In this document: in pieces, positions 39,501-52,949 of the stretch
Layout of the letters: each line of letters opens with the position of its first letter
How positions within the stretch are numbered: the first letter of the stretch is position 1
NCBI GenBank assembly: GCA_050084515.1
Contig: CM114272.1
Coordinates: 43,648,001-43,712,000, forward strand
Source: Blasia pusilla
Taxonomy: Eukaryota; Marchantiophyta; Marchantiopsida; Blasiales
Direction: 5' to 3'
Length of the DNA stretch: 64,000 bases
The notes under the pieces: generated by a model
The model's database searches: none
What the model saw: only the letters and a program-made list of their open reading frames with translations
What the model was told of the DNA's origin: nothing
Position numbers and translations under genes: made by a program

Positions 39501-42500
39501 CTATGACACACAAATTGACCAGTAGGCTGCTTCGTACGAGTTCGCACACCTTCCATCCCAGGAGGAGTCGTATTTCATTCCGTTCTCGATCAGCGTCTTC
39601 CATCTATGGGGATCATTTGTCTGCAGGAAATCTCCAAAGTGGAAGGTCTCAGGTCTTGGGGGGCCAACTAATTGGCACGAAACATGTTTCTATGATAACA
39701 TAAATTTTCATCATGGAATCACGAGAGGTGTAAACTTCTGCCATTTAAAAATGTCGGGTATCACTCGCCACAGTTTTCCTACATTAAAGCGTCAGAAACT
39801 TGAGATATAAAAGAAAGGTTGTGCTAATTGTTGGCCGCACCCGTAATTCCAGAGCTCGACCCAGTGCATTTGCGAGGTCTGATCCTTCTCTGGAGCAGAA
39901 CGTGAACCCTGTAGATTCTAATGTGGGATCGATGGATGTCTCATCCGCATCAATGACGCTGTCACAAGACATTTAACATCAAATCAATGTTTTCTCGATA
40001 TCATACATCCAATCATGGATATGGAGATGGGTGTAGCATAGTTCACTTCAAAGCATTCCTTTACAAATCAACTTTACAGCAGAGACAGACACCCAAATTC
40101 TACCTCCCTCGCACGCCGTATACTTCTCTTGACACAGGAACTGTGCCATACCGCATAGCGATCAGCTGCAATCACTCAAGAAATCTCAAGATCGTTAGCA
40201 GATTTGATTCTCGAAGGAGTAGTGAAGAACACCCACAAGATAAACTGTGTAGTTGAATCTACAGAAGTAAATTCAACTAACACAGTGCAGAGTTCAAGTG
40301 GAGAACGAGAGGATTGGGTCATTCAACGGAGGAAAAGGAGTTTCTTAGCGCCCAGAAGAAATATCATCCCCATAAAAAATATTCACGATTATTTCCCCTC
40401 TATGAACTCCTGCGACTACGAATTTCAGCACTTATTTAAGATTTTACTCCATGGTAGAATTTTGGAGAAACCCCCAAACTTTAGGTTCAAACACATCTAG
40501 TCCACACTATTAAGATAACATGAGCTTCTCTGCAAGAAAAATAAAATGTGTTGGGTTGAAGTCTTCTGCAATTCAGTTGAATAGGACTCAAATGTCTAAC
40601 CTTACCCATGCTCAAACATTTGGTGGAATTATCTGTCTTTGTACTGGTGCATGCATACCCGTAGACATTCGCAGAAATGACCAAATGAAGGTGGGAGTTG
40701 AGACATACCGGCCATTGACCTGATGGTTCAGATACGCAGGGACATACAAGAATGTCTGAAGCCGCTATCACCTGATGTGCTAGTTTATCGTCATACTTTA
40801 TTTCAAAGTGTCCCTTGAGGTTCTGCGGACCATTCACCGATAAAATATGAGTGACGAAATTCCACTCTCTTAACTCGTCACACTGAAGTGTACTAGTGCA
40901 CAAGATTGAAGTTCCAATTACTTTGAGGGTGGGTTTGTATTGAACATTCAAAAGCTTACCTTCCGTTGAAGATCTTCCAGAATTGCTTGAACTCTAGGAA
41001 TTCTGCTTGATCCTACGAACACAAACTGTATAACATAGTCCATGAGATTCTCTCATTTGAAGTAAAGGTCATACCACTCGTTAATACATTTGGTAAAGGT
41101 GTATGTTAGGTACGACCGCACTGAAACTCTTAGGAGGAAACTAAACGTGGAGAAGTAGACACTGAAAGTATTGATAAGCCTAGAGACTACTTATGGACCA
41201 TGGGATAAACACTCCAAAGTAGCCCTACACAACTTCATTGCAAACTAACAGCTGCGATTGTGCTATTAGCTACCATTCTAGAATATCTGGTACCTAATTT
41301 AATTTCAAATGTACCTGGGCTCCACTACTCAAAGCACGCTCCATAGCTGCTCTCAAAAGTTCCAAGTCTTGCTCAGTGGCAGTCGGTGTGATGTATCCGA
41401 CCTGAAATAATGATTATCAAGGACAGCGGTGTACTGAATGGAAAACTTCTACCTTTTCTGAGAAGACATTCATTCGGCAAGAGCTTCAAGAATACCCCAT
41501 ACGTATTTCGTGGTTTTTACAATACTTACAAGCGGAATGGAGTTATCCAGATCGGGGAGTGCCAAAGCTCTCCGCAATTCGGCTTTGCATTGCAGCTTGC
41601 CGGACAGATCCTCAGAAGAATATGTAGAAGGTAGCGTAGGATCTGTCCTTGGATTCCAGGTTGATTGGTCTATTCCATTTGCAATGCCGACAAACTTGTC
41701 TCTGCCATCACCAACGTCCAACTTTGAGAGGACCATCCACGGGACAGATACCTACTTGATAAGGGACACTTGTAGAGAGAATAAAGAGAGGAAAAAGCTC
41801 TCACACTTACAGTGGGGACGGTAAGAACCCCGTGCTAAACAAGAAAAATATCTCAAAATCGGCATGGGGAGACTCCCCAAGAAACCAAATTATCTGACCA
41901 AGAGAATAAAACTAAGTGAAACTAAGTCACTACTGATCTACAAGCTGACTTCCCTACTGACTCAGCGTACCTCAAAAGCCCCCTCGGTTTAAACGCACTG
42001 CACAATAGATGGTATAAAGAAGTTTCTTACTTATGTCTTGTCAAAGTTGAGTCCATTCCATGCCCATGATCAGTGCTTAACACATCTCGTGCGTATAAGG
42101 GGGACACAGTGGTCACTTTATTTGAGTAGATGATTCCGCCCTGAGTTAGAAGAGTGGACATCCATATGCACTTTGAGACAGAAAACTATGGCGATGTTTG
42201 TGAAGTCACATACTATTTTAAGATCCTTGTATGATATCATGCCTTGTTACAGACCATGACGAATAGAACTAGGTAGCACATGACGGAGAAATGATACACG
42301 ATATACCTTCAACAGATTTACAAGTCTCGATTCAGAATTATCCTGTAGACGATCCGGGCGGTGTAATTCTTGAGGACTAAGTCCATAGAGGCTGAGTTTC
42401 TTGGGTTCCTGCAAGCACTGTGATAAGAACAAAAAAATACACTGATCTTAGCCCTGAAAGACATGTCCGGCAAAACTGTTCCAAATTCCTGCTAGGAAAC

Positions 42501-45500
42501 ATGGCCATGCAGCATGACCATTATTCCGTGATTGTATTGGTTGCATTACATGGGTCACCGATAGGTTAGTCTCTGCTTTTCACAAAAGAAAGGTAAAAAG
42601 CGTCTGGTGGGCTACTAACCCTGACCAGCCGTCTAAACTGGTTAGAACAGAACCACACACAACTTTACACTTAAAATTGCTTGGACACTATTTACAGCCA
42701 GTATGTTTGATTTCAGATGCAATACCACATTCATCAATCCAGCTCGAGGGAAGCCCCGAAAATTCAGAGTGGCTGAAGGGCTAAAAGAAGAGGCTAATCG
42801 TTAGCAGCGCAAACTGATGACAGAAAAATTTGAAGCATATTCTTCTGGAATGTAAACCTACGTAGAAGGAAAAGTTGCTTAGTACCTGGTTCTTGAAGTC
42901 ATGACATGTGAACATAATTCGAGTATTTTGAAGGCCCTGGGAACATATAAACATCGAGCGTCTAAGGAATGTACACACTACGTGATTGGGTTAAGGTCAG
43001 GAATTGAACGGAAAAAATTGTTGAAACTGTTAATATCTAATTTAGTCATTCCTGACACTAGTTAGTTGGATACTAACTTTGTTAGCTTGTCACTAACTTA
43101 GCTGGACACAACTTATAGCTCTTATATCTTTCTAGGGTACTCTCAAATCAGGGTTAGCCACCATCATGTCTTTTGGGTCTGGATCTGTTCAAGACGATCT
43201 AAGGGTCAGAAATGCTCTCATGGATATATTGTCTCTGCTTAGAGTCAGAAGATAATTTTAAGTATAGCCAACTTTTGGTGAGGACTCGTGAGCTCTTGGT
43301 GAGTGGTGCAGCACAGGCACGGCTGCAGAGTGATCTGAGAGAAAGGAGGAGGAGACTTGGACTGAATTCTGTGTTTGCTTGAACCTAAGTGGAAGGCCGG
43401 TCATTTTTGTTCAGATAGCTGATGGAGATTGTTTGTGCTCAGTGATGTGAACCATGTGTGATCTTTGAGCTTGTGACATCTGAGGATCTAAGTTGTGAGT
43501 GCGGTGTGACTGTGTAGAATCCTCTTTAATAATCTTTCAGATTATAAGGAGAATTACATCATGATAGTGGTCTGATTATCAAGTGAGAAATTGACTTGCT
43601 GATTGTGTACATGCTAACATCATGGATTGATTAGCTGATGCCAGTTCTGATTTTGTACATGGAGATACTTCTCCTGGTCTACCTTTTCAACACAAATCGA
43701 AAATTGTAAATGAGAAAATAGACAGAAGATACTTTTCCAAATACGTGGTACGGAAAAATATTTCTCCGGCTATCACAAGAAAAAGTACAGACCAATTTAC
43801 CTGCTTTTCATAGATGTCCCAAAACAAGGGAGCAACAGTGGCAGTATGCCAGTTGTGGATGTGTAGAATGTTAGGCTGTTTCCCCAACTTGAGCAGGTAC
43901 TCTAACGCTGCACGGCAGAAATACGTGAACCTAAACATGGACAATGAATTTTCCTCTTAGTGAAGTGTTTTCGTACAATCTTGAGTTCATTATATGGGTC
44001 ATCACATGTCAATGGACATGTCCTGGGAATTTTGGACACACTGCCCCATGGCTCAGGTGAAACTGTGATCAAGCCAGTGTCGCAAGACATGGAGTCATCC
44101 ACGAGCGAAAGGAAAAGAAGCCTTGCCTAGCTGAAATAATGCTTTCACCATCCTGCAAGCAACCCATGTGACATCAGCTCCCAGAGACATTAGCCAGTTC
44201 AATTTTTGGACTTTTTATTTTCTGCTGATAGCTGGTCTCACCTTTCAAAATCATCATCATAGTCATACACGTTCTCTCTTTCAAAGAAACCTCGAGGATG
44301 ATTTGGCTCTATCAATGTTACTGCGATGCCTTGAAGGACCCTGTGGACAAGAAGCAGGAAAAATGACTGCTTTGAGAAATACAGGCAGCAAAAGTCATAT
44401 TCTCTTGAAGTGTTGAATTTATCAAAACCAGCATTCCTCTGGTATCTCTTCGACAAAGATGCCAAAGACTGAAGTTTAAAAGAAAGTCAGCAACTGTAAA
44501 CCTTGCCTTAGTTGCAACTGGTTTTTACCACACAAACCACTTGTTAAATAATCCCTTCAAAGAAAAAAGAAATATGTTTGATATAACTGAACACATTACA
44601 AGTACACACAGATGCCTAATCTCTAGACGCTCTGCATCACTCAACCCTATCTTTACTGCTCAGAAAGTTGTGGAGGTAGTGTGTATACCCAAGAATCATG
44701 AGAAATGGTCTGCCAACCAAATACCGAATGATCTTTGAAGTGATTGAGTGTCACAACTAATCATTTCAGTCATGCAGTTTAACAAGAAATAAGATACTGA
44801 AAAGAAGCATTTACCCAGTCCAGATCTTGTTCTGGTGCCACTGTCCATCGAAGTACGAACGCAAGTCCGCATTGATCTTCTTGAAGTTACTCAAAGGGCT
44901 GACATCCACGGATGCATATCTACAAAATCCATCACATTGTACAGACGTTACTCGACATAAGTGTTTAGAGAGTACACTTCATCTGAATCAAGCCATCAAG
45001 ATACAGAACTCGACATAAACTTTGTCAATTGGCTGTCTGAGAGGGGAATGTATGAAATCGACTGAAGGTCACCATAATATGTTCTTCCAGATCTATTTAC
45101 TGAACACAAAATCCATCCTATCCTCCTTCAAGCAGTCCGGGAAAAACATTTCCCGGACCCATCCACAAGAGGAAATGGCAATTATCTTTAGAAAGCAATC
45201 CAGATTCTTGAACAGACTCTGGCAAAGAGAACAGAAAAGTAAATCAGTAAATACAAAGGGAGTAGTCCATGACAAAGTCTGCAGATCTGGGTCCTGACCC
45301 AAACCTTCTGATCAGGTGGTAAGTCCAAGCATGCTGTGCAAGAAGAAGTGCAAAGAGGGGAATAGTTTTTTCGGCAAGAAAGTCTTTTCTTCTCTGTCTA
45401 AATATTTATTGACTGTCCCTAGTTTTGCAAAGTATTATACGAAGGAATCCTGTATTTACCGCTGCATTTTTGCAGAACTGTCAGAGCAGAATCAGGAATA

Positions 45501-48390
45501 CTTACTTTTAACCATCTAGCTCTACTCACAACTCTGGTTCTCCAGGACATTGCACAAGTACACACAGCTAAGCTAATTCTCTGCTCGAAATGAACTAGCA
45601 GCAGGATTGAACGCCGCAGACTCTGCGATGCATTCAACCAAATGAAGTTTCCAAAGTTGAAGTCAGAAGTGAGATAAATGTTTGGGGTCAAAGCATATGT
45701 GAATAAACCTACTTTGGCAAGATTACCTCCACCAGATGACCCTTTCTCCTCAATCCAGTGCACAAGCTAGTGATGTATGTTGCCAGCGGTCCGGCCTCAG
45801 CAATTGGAGCCATTTCTGTACAAATGTGAACCACATGGATTCCACGCCTGTTTCAGGTAAAACGAAGTGGGAACAGGCATTATGATATTATTTGCAGAAT
45901 GCTTGTAAACCACCTACTCATGAACTTAGCAGTGTTAAAAAAACACTGCCATGTTTATGAGTGCGCCGCATTTTGCCTACGCTAACTGACAAGTCAACAA
46001 ACGAATGCTGTGAGAGCCGACCTCTTAAAAAAAAAGCGACTATCTTCTTGTTTCTTAATTTTTAAAGAGACAAGATGCTATAAGGTAAATGCAGGGTTAT
46101 CAAATGAAAATAAAATAAAAGAAAGTCTGCCTTCTTGGACCAGATCATACTTTTCAGTTAATCGTGTACAATCTACGGCTTGGATAGGTATTTCCTGGAG
46201 ATTAAGTATTGGGATCCGCATGTAAACTTGACTGGAGAGGCACAGCATATTAAAAGCTAAGCAGGCAATCTTGTCACAAGGGACAAGTTTGGATAGCCAA
46301 ACAAATAATTCTATTCCTCAGGAGAAATTTATTCCTTTCCTGCCAACAGCCTCTAGAGTGAGGAATAAGATTATCACTTGCACATGTATGCACTAATGAA
46401 GAATAGCAAGAGGCTTTCGCATCCAAGGGACTCTTGGGAAGTGCAACAACGACAGATAACTCTCCATATAGGCGAGACTGATATGCTCAAATGCGTAAGC
46501 GGGTCTCCGAAGCATACAAGCCGTCTCTCCCACCTTTTATTCGGGTCCAACAGATACAGCAGTCGTGAAGAGAGCTCGCGGTCATCCATGTCCAGCGCAT
46601 TAAGGTATACATCAGCAGCTTGTGCATCCCTTTTCCTCACAAGGTTCCTTAATCCAGTTGCTTGACTCAATGTGATGACCCCTGTCATGGCCATGGAATC
46701 AACTCGCAAGACAAGCTCACCCCATACGAAAGAAGGATCCAGGAGACTTGTCCTGTCATGTTGAAGGTCATCTGCGAAACACACCACGCCTAAACTGGTT
46801 GACCAACATCACATACACCCCATCAGCTGGGCATAATTTTAATGGACAATGCCGCCGCTTCCACTGCACCAAAGAAAGAGATCTACCACGATAGGCTCAA
46901 ATGACGGCAGGTGCTAGTGTGAGTGCGTATCATGTGTAATGCACGAGAAGCAGGACAACTCAAGCTCAATTCTCATACCAACCCACTCAATAAATCCAGG
47001 AGCTCACGAGAGGGCTCCCCTAAACCCGTGAATGGAAGAGAGAGGCTACCCCCATCATATGTTTCAAATGAACGAATGTGCTATTGTGAGAAGCTTGGGT
47101 CCCTGGGTTAGCGGAAATGACAGTACCCCTAGGTCTTTGCTCTCAGTGATACTTAATCTCAGCTTGAGGGGTGACCATTGACTATGTTAGGGGGTTCTTC
47201 ATACCTTCAAGTTCTTTTGACTGCAAGCGCCCTATAGCTTCAAGTTTCTTTTGTAGAATCTCACATTCTCCAGCGCTCGCCTCATGTTCAGCTTCCAGCT
47301 GCGCTACCCTGGCTGCCAGAAACTCATTGACTCTCCTGGTCTTTTGAACCTCTTCGATTGCAATTACTCGCTGTTTATTGAGATAGAGCATATCTGGAAC
47401 AAAATGATTCGTTGTTAGAAATAAAACCGTTTTCACTGGTCGAAAATAATGATCACATTCTATACTTCGAAGGTACACATGGAAGATGAGCATGAAGTTG
47501 AGGTAGGCAAAAAATTTGATCCACAGAAACTAACTCCCACTAAGGCTTGGTCTACACGAACAGAAGAGCAATTAAACCTCACTTTGTTGGGTGTCGTTGA
47601 AGAGCTTCATCACATCACTTGAATTGGCTGCTGATTTCTTGTCTCTGCTTTCAAAGGCACCCTACAGTGAACCCGTGTTTTAGGAGCACATGGCAGCAGA
47701 TTAGAAGACTTACGAAGTGAACTTCCACAGATTCCACTGACATTCAACCTATTCTTCGCCGGCCCAACCAAGTGACAACCAAATTAGAAGTTTTAATAAT
47801 TCGAATTGATAATCTACAAATTACTACATCGAAGTTATTGTAATGCTACGGCTGAAGGAGATGGAAGTGCAATTGAGTTCCAGAATGACACCTGTGTCCC
47901 AGAATGACACCTGTCGTTATTGTTATCCCTGCGGAAAGTCCAACGAGAAATGTTAGGCATCATCTTGAGAAACGGAGAATTCTCACTGTTAACAGTCCCT
48001 TCGTCGATGTTTATCTCTACTTAGTGGTGATACAATAGCGTAATCCTCTTCCCTTGCTGTAGACAGAACGCGTGTTCGAGTCTGAATTCAAATCTTACCA
48101 ACTGAATCTCGGATAGAGAAATTTGAACTTTTGATCGAACCAAGGAGTTTCACCAATATCGACGGTTGCGATTCACAGGATGGCCACAATATACCGACTA
48201 AGTTGGTGGGATCGGAGAATTCTCACAGCCTTGAGAAGGAGAAGAGACAGTACCCGAGAGTGGCCAATGTAGGAGAAAAACGGATCCGATGATTTCGAAA
48301 TACCGCACCATTCCTCTTCCAATTCAAAAGTGACACTTCTTTGACAGTCTGAGACGAACAGCAGCAGCGACTAGCTACTAGGTCTCGCAT
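39501..48390 (-). CDS. Starch-synthase-like protein of the SS4/SS5 type, probably non-catalytic
   Basis: About 19 exons run down the minus strand: 48390-48254, 47928-47892, 47661-47583, 47393-47205, 46771-46534, 45847-45713, 44919-44815, 44340-44242, 43930-43801, 42936-42886, 42408-42307, 42140-42031, 41701-41530, 41401-41315, 41025-40960, 40882-40709, 40165-40104, 39958-39841 and 39620-39501. They join in phase to about 736 residues. A coiled coil (LNKQRVIAIEEVQ...QLEAEHEA) precedes a GT5 half (HVVHICTEMAPIAEAGPL, ILHIHNWHTATVAPLFWD, HRPDRLQDNSESRLVN, VTTVSPLYARDV, FVGIANGID) and a GT1 half (AASDILVCPCVSEPSGQ, LIAMRYGTVPV, ending YDSSW...SYEAAYW). SS4 and SS5 act in starch granule initiation in plastids. 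Both KxGG lysines are replaced by Glu, so synthase activity is doubtful. The first two exons and the start are tentative; an in-frame ATG also exists at 48468. Confidence 0.85.
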
Positions 48391-48468
48391 GCTGTCGCTC
48401 GCGGTTGCTCGGACAACATGCACTTTGTCAGGAGTTCCGATCCACCGCAGCTGCCGATGCCACACCAA

Positions 48469-49765
48469 TGCAGACCATCACAGGTTAAATAGGGGAACAG
48501 AACGCCAATTTGTGGCCATCGCTAGAACCCGGATGCAGCTCATTCTCCAACCAGAGAAATCGGAACGCAAGCCTCATTCTCAAACCCGTCCGAACATTGC
48601 CTGAGTATCACACTCAAGTACATTCCCTCCGACAACATGTTCGCCAAAGATGAAATGAGGGGTATCGAAGAGAGTCGAGTACGTAGAAAAATCTGATGGC
48701 CGCATGAAATGCGAGGGCAGAATAACTACAGCGACCAAAATTGTGCATGCGTCAACAGTACAAGTGACTCCAATCAACCTAACAGTAGGGAAGCATCCGT
48801 GGAGAAAGCGTACTAGTCTTTGTGATTTACGAAGGCCAAACTGTATCGAGAATCCGCTCGCAATTCCGCAGCGGACCAAATTCCAATCGCTCACATCAGC
48901 CACGCACCCCCCGTCAGTTCCGCCCGCATTAATGCCACCTCGCGCGGTTTCGAGTAATCTGCGTCTAGTGTATGAGTACAGAATCCCAGAAAAAGCTCAA
49001 CTCACTCTCGCCCTCAGTAAGAATTGCTATTCATCAAATAGTGCATGCAATCTCAGAGGCTCACGATTTCAAGCGAGTCCGTGGAGTTGGTGGGATGAGA
49101 CATTGACGAACTGCTAATAAGATTTTGCTTTTGTGTATCCGAATTGTCGAGAATGTCAGAGAGAAAAAATACCTCCGAAATTATCCAGGTGACACATTCG
49201 TCGCTCTTCGGCTTAACCAGCCAGAGCTGTCGAAATGGGCACACGAATCACAGCCCGTTGGGCGAGTAGGTGGGGGTTTGTTCGTGTCCTGTTGGGATTG
49301 GTTTGAATGGTGACGGGAAGCGTTCCGATTACGCGAGTGGACTTCTCGTTCCCGTCTCGCCCCCGCCGCGCCCCCGCCGCGCCATGCCATGGACGCGCCG
49401 ATTACAGCCCCTGAGCTTCTACCCTCCTGCATTCCACCACAGAGGCTCGCAAGTAAGGCGTTTCAGAACATTGACACTTAGTCTACAACGGGAATCCCCA
49501 TAGAGAGATGGAAATCCATGGGAAAACCAAACGGGTCGATCAGGGGTACGTCAAAGACTTTTCCTTGAAAAGGAAAGGCAAGTTTCCCGTTCGGGTGATC
49601 AATGGCGAAGTTACCAGTGAGATGTAGCATTCTTGCGGAGAACTAATAGGAACAAGGTGCGAAGGAATGAAGTGATTGAAGTCCGAGAGCCAGTGAAACC
49701 GTCCCACAGCCCAACTATTCTCCTTATCTCATGCCAAACGGGTGACTCGGTAGAACTTGCATGCC
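48469..49765. other. Region upstream of the starch-synthase-like gene
   Basis: This region of mixed base composition probably contains the promoter of the minus-strand gene. A GC-rich spot (CGCCCCCGCCGCG repeated) is at 49360-49382. The open frames here are short and unsupported. I see no further gene. Confidence 0.45.
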
Positions 49766-50076
49766 CAGGGCCTTATCCCATGGGCCCAACGCTGGCTGTT
49801 AGTCCAGATAATACCAATTCTAAAAAAGCTCAGACAATGTTTCTGTTCGTCGGAGTCGTAGAAATTTGACGGGGTCGTCAGATTTCTTGCGCCCAAAAAT
49901 TTTGGGCGCAATAAGTGCGACCTCTTGAAGCTTTCGTCTCTGCGCCCTACCCTGGAAATGGCCCTCCGAGCCCTGAAACCGGCTGAAAACCGCGAGCAGG
50001 CCGATGGTTTCAGCCGGCATTCGGTTTCTCGGGGCGCAAGTGACCCCAAGAAACGGGGCCATGGGATAAAGCCCTG
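49766..50076. mobile_element. MITE-like foldback element with central palindrome
   Basis: The outer ends are inverted repeats (CAGGGCCTTATCCCATGG at 49766 against CCATGGGATAAAGCCCTG ending at 50076). Near the middle lies a 25-base palindrome, 49887-49911, with arms TTGCGCCCAAAA and TTTTGGGCGCAA around one base. CAGGG-type ends recall hAT-related MITEs, but no clear 8-bp target duplication is visible. No coding capacity. Confidence 0.55.
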
Positions 50077-50639
50077 AGGCACATTGGCTAATGATAGCAC
50101 CATTTTTTTTTTAATCTTTTATTTAGTTAAACTTGACTAACTAATTAAATGCAACACATGTCATATTTGGAAATCACCAAATATGTCCAACTGGGAAATG
50201 TTTATTGATGAAAAATATATCTCTAATAATAGTATAAATGACTATAAGAGGACATGGGACCACATTTGAAATACAAGAAGTAATGACTCATATAGTACAT
50301 AGTGAGTAACTCCAAGGCCACACCCCTTTAAAAAAAAAGAGCATACCCCTTAAAATCTAACTAGTAGGTAACTGTGCGATGCGATGGGAAGGAAACAAGA
50401 CTATGAACAAGAGGGCCAGTAGTAATAACGTCTCCAATAGATTGAGTATGTCTCATAAGCCCATTGGTTTGGGCACACTGTGAAAGCAATGAAGACCCAC
50501 TACAATATTGGGACGCAATAGCCAAAAAAAACCCATTGCTCTAGGTGAGGAGATGGACAAACCTCTTGGGGGGTGGGGGGGCTTGTGTGTTCAAGACATC
50601 CTTCCCTTATGTGTTGGTGACATATTATTATATGGCATG
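50077..50639. other. AT-rich spacer
   Basis: No gene seen. One copy of the ACTAGT...GTGCGATGCGATGG motif lies at about 50362-50388. Confidence 0.5.
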
Positions 50640-51330
50640 TATATAATGGTTCCTCTTGAGCAATCCAAGTTGCCTTCTTCACATGGTAGCCAAAGTTGCC
50701 TCCTTCCATTTGACCAAGTACTCAAACTTGTTGGCCCTACATCTCGAACCTAAGATGGTCTCCACTAAAACTCAGGTTTATCTTGGATGGTCACCCATTA
50801 GGGTCTCAACATTTTCATTTGTTCAAGATGCACATTATCTTTGAATAACTTCTTCAACAATGACATATGAAAGGTCAGATGGATCTTGAACTCTTCTAGT
50901 AACTCCTTAAAACATGTTGGCCTTGATCACATATGGTCCAACATACCTAGTGGCTTTGAAGACAACTTTTTGAAAAGAGTGAGATTCTTCACACCCAACC
51001 ATACTTGTTCTCTTACTTGGCGCCAACTTTTGTTAGTTTGCTTCAAGTATCTTAGTTGAGCCTTTAGAAGACAACACCAATTTCGACATTCTTGGTGAAT
51101 TAAAATATTTCTAGGTTGCAATTAAAAGTAGGACTCAAGTCCATTTAAATTTGAGACCAACATCATCTTCTTTTGCAACTAATCAAGTTTCTATCTGTCA
51201 CTGACAACCCTTATAATAGGATCTTGAAGATTAAATATTCAAAATTTTGTTGATAGTGTTTATTTTTCTCGTTTCTTTGGATATATCCATGAGCAAAGGC
51301 CAAAAATTGATGTGGTCCTTCTAGACCCGT
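50640..51330 (-). pseudogene. Chromovirus fragment: integrase end and chromodomain
   Basis: Down the minus strand the sequence reads REQVWLGVKNLTLFKKLSSK near 51020-50960, then EEFKIHLTFHMSLLKKLF near 50905-50850 (the PSFHVSLLKK block after the GPY/F module), and a chromodomain at about 50770-50655: VETILGSRCRANKFEYLVKW, then, after a frameshift, KKATWIAQEEP. Chromodomains of this kind end the integrase of plant chromoviruses and bind methylated histone H3. It is a different gypsy lineage from E1 and E2. Only this C-terminal part remains. Confidence 0.7.
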
Positions 51331-52589
51331 GAAAGCAATGTTTGCTGACATAAACTATCTAATTCTTCGACTTCTATGTAATGGCAGGGGCGGAAGATTG
51401 AATGCAGTCTCTGCCAAGGTTTGTGCATTGGTGAGCCAAATCGGAGCTTAAGACCCAGTTCCAAGTACTTGGATTGAACCCCTCCCGATAGCCATAAATT
51501 TGCCATTGGAATGACATGTTCTAGCTCCAAAAAAGCTCCTACCTCCGGAATTTGATCTTAGCTCGAGGATCTTAGGATAAAATTCCAAAGTATTTGAAAC
51601 TCTAGTTCCACATGAGCTCGGACCCCCCACACGTCCTCCAAGTACTCTTCTTCATTGTTTTGGGTTCATGCATTTATACTAACAAACTATCCGTGGTTGC
51701 TTCTCGTTTTGTGTTGATGCAAAGACCTCTAAAAGAGCCAAGTCAGGAGTCCTTTTTGAATCATCTCCACAAACTAAAAGAAAAAGTGATTCATTGGTTG
51801 CAGACTGATTGGTCAAGTTATAGTTTTACTTAATAATATGGATACTTAGATATTCCACCCAATCTCATTGGTATGCATCTACAAAGTTCCTCAAGTATTG
51901 TATTCAATGAGAATTTTATTGGCTTATTGTTGTTCGCCTACTCTCCTTGAACGTTAATCTTTGTTGTTGCGAAAGCGTACGTTCAGTAGGTCACGCTCTC
52001 AACGGTGATCTACATCCAAACACACACTCACGTTAGTCGGGTCTAGATCAATCAGCAGTTCTAACTTGCCGAGTTCTCGACTCGGCCTCTCATCAATCTC
52101 AAACTTCCTAGTTTCGGGGCTTACAACACTGGCAAGTCTTGAAAGACTTGGGATAGACTTTCTGGTCGGTTTAGGAACCTCAAATGACGTTTCGTGCATG
52201 GCGGTTCCAACTGTCCAATGGACATCCAATGAATCCCTTACCGCGAGTGACAAACATGAATCACGGGTTGGAATCCAGATGTCGCTTACGAAGTCCACTC
52301 CTTTGGATCACGTTTGGGTTTTGAATTCCAACGCCAAACTCCTATTCCATCCCGTGCCCTTAAGACGCCGTTTGGTGCTCAAAGTCGGGTTCACGTTCCA
52401 AGACTTCTTGGAGAGACTCCCCTTACTAGTACTTATGGGGATCACTGGGATCCCCCTAACTTTAGAGAAAGACAGCCGGGCCCCTCAGATTGGCCCTCAA
52501 TCCGATTGCTCTCACAGTCATTTTTGGCCAATATCTCAACTTGTACTTATGCGTTTGCTAAGATCTTTAGTGCGTTGGAAGCGTCTCAA
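51331..52589. other. No recognised gene
   Basis: The longest frames (52066-52665 +, 51999-52298 -) match no family I know. The region probably belongs to the unknown element that contains repeat R1. Confidence 0.4.
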
Positions 52590-52949
52590 GATAAGCTTTC
52601 CAATGCGTTCTTATTTGTACCAAACGCATCTTAGAGCTAAACGTTATGGTACGAAACACAACTAAATTCCCCAAATGCTAATCGTGTTCCAAAACTGGTT
52701 CTCACCTCTTTGGTAATCAACCTTCCAAGACTCAACTCATCTCAAGTCTTGGTTCACGTTTGGTCTAGGTTTCCTATTCGCAACCACTAACGCATGAAAC
52801 GCACAATTATGTTCCTCGTTTTTTCTCTTAGACTTTTCCAAGAGACCTTTCCAAAAGCCTCTCAAAACCGCGATCATCGTAGCGTGAGTCCACTAGAGTT
52901 CTGATGTTCCGCTTGATGCCTATTTGGTGTTCATTAGTTTATGAGGATT
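52590..52949 (+). repeat. Dispersed repeat R1, copy 2
   Basis: Same repeat as 34660-35040, including GTTCACGTTTGGTCTAGG and the end block AGCGTGAGTCCACTAGAGTT. It abuts the solo LTR that follows. Confidence 0.65.

Noticed and set aside
48030-48100. tRNA-like B-box (GTGTTCGAGTC)
   Set aside because: The bases on either side do not pair as a T-stem, and no acceptor or anticodon stem can be drawn.
52066-52665. 199-residue plus-strand frame
   Set aside because: No family resemblance. The frame crosses repeat R1, and the opposite strand is also open.
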